64,000 nt of DNA from Gammaproteobacteria bacterium (GTDB lineage: Bacteria > Pseudomonadota > Gammaproteobacteria > Pseudomonadales > Azotimanducaceae), in assembly GCA_021773565.1 (NCBI GenBank), contig JAJFJZ010000013.1:186001-250000 (forward strand), given 5' to 3'. The notes under the pieces were generated by a model that was not told where the DNA came from, searched no databases, and saw only the letters and a list, made by a program, of their open reading frames with translations. Both the position numbers and the translations under genes were made by a program. Below, one piece after another: positions 64,000 to 64,000 of the stretch; the first letter of the stretch is position 1, and every line of letters starts with the position of its first letter.

Positions 64000-64000
64000 T

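Overview
The window reads as chromosomal DNA of a free-living gammaproteobacterium. The left 17 kb holds the same set of genes that lies together in Pseudomonas (type IV pilus minor pilins, fkpB, lspA, ribF, murJ, rpsT, proB, obgE, rpmA, rplU, ispB). Base composition is near 50% GC, genes are tightly packed, and there are no rRNA genes, phage genes, transposases or CRISPR arrays. A genus cannot be named from the sequence alone.

Layout. 1-8.4 kb: minor pilin operon on the minus strand (pilE, fimT, pilV, pilW, pilX, pilY1 and the start of a further secreted protein). 8.4-16.8 kb: housekeeping block (fkpB, lspA, ribF, murJ, rpsT, proB, obgE, rpmA, rplU, ispB). It lacks ileS and ispH, which sit inside this block in Pseudomonas, and carries a 102-bp palindromic MITE-like element next to the rpmA terminator. 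16.9-23.7 kb: a tryptophylquinone amine dehydrogenase locus (heavy and light chains, two monoheme cytochromes c, a TonB-dependent receptor, maturation proteins MauD and MauE, and a TetR regulator). 23.8-35.5 kb: mixed accessory genes (lytic transglycosylase, DUF899 protein, glycosyltransferase, tRNA-Pro with unusual tandem 3'-end repeats, metallo-beta-lactamase-fold enzyme, a deoxyhypusine-synthase-like protein, SRAP protein, several small proteins, branched-chain aminotransferase, MscS channel). 35.6-43.1 kb: NAD-linked molybdenum formate dehydrogenase operon (fdsG, fdsB, an acyl-CoA dehydrogenase, fdsA, fdhD) facing mobA. 43-53.8 kb: two envelope proteins, the branched-chain keto acid dehydrogenase genes bkdA1-bkdA2-bkdB, a rhodanese protein, an aminotransferase, an S9 peptidase and a PanE-type reductase.

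54.0-61.8 kb is the most distinctive region. Ten consecutive genes, all rightward, encode almost every step of type II fatty acid synthesis: FabD, FabG, a Y-x6-K enoyl reductase-like SDR, a KAS III, FabA, a FabZ-like dehydratase, a KAS I/II, a dedicated acyl carrier protein, a PlsC-type acyltransferase and a phosphopantetheinyl transferase. A consensus promoter (TTGACA-17-TATGAT) precedes it. It looks like a self-contained pathway that activates its own carrier, builds a possibly unsaturated or unusually primed acyl chain, and delivers it to a lipid. The right edge holds a zinc metallopeptidase, a dienelactone-hydrolase-like protein and the 3' part of a D-threonine aldolase/D-serine dehydratase-like gene.

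Functional links: formate oxidation (fds, fdhD, mobA), periplasmic amine oxidation (the amine dehydrogenase locus) and branched-chain amino acid breakdown (ilvE-like, bkd) suggest a heterotroph that uses nitrogenous and C1 compounds. The bkd genes could supply branched acyl-CoA primers to the nearby KAS III, but that is inference only.
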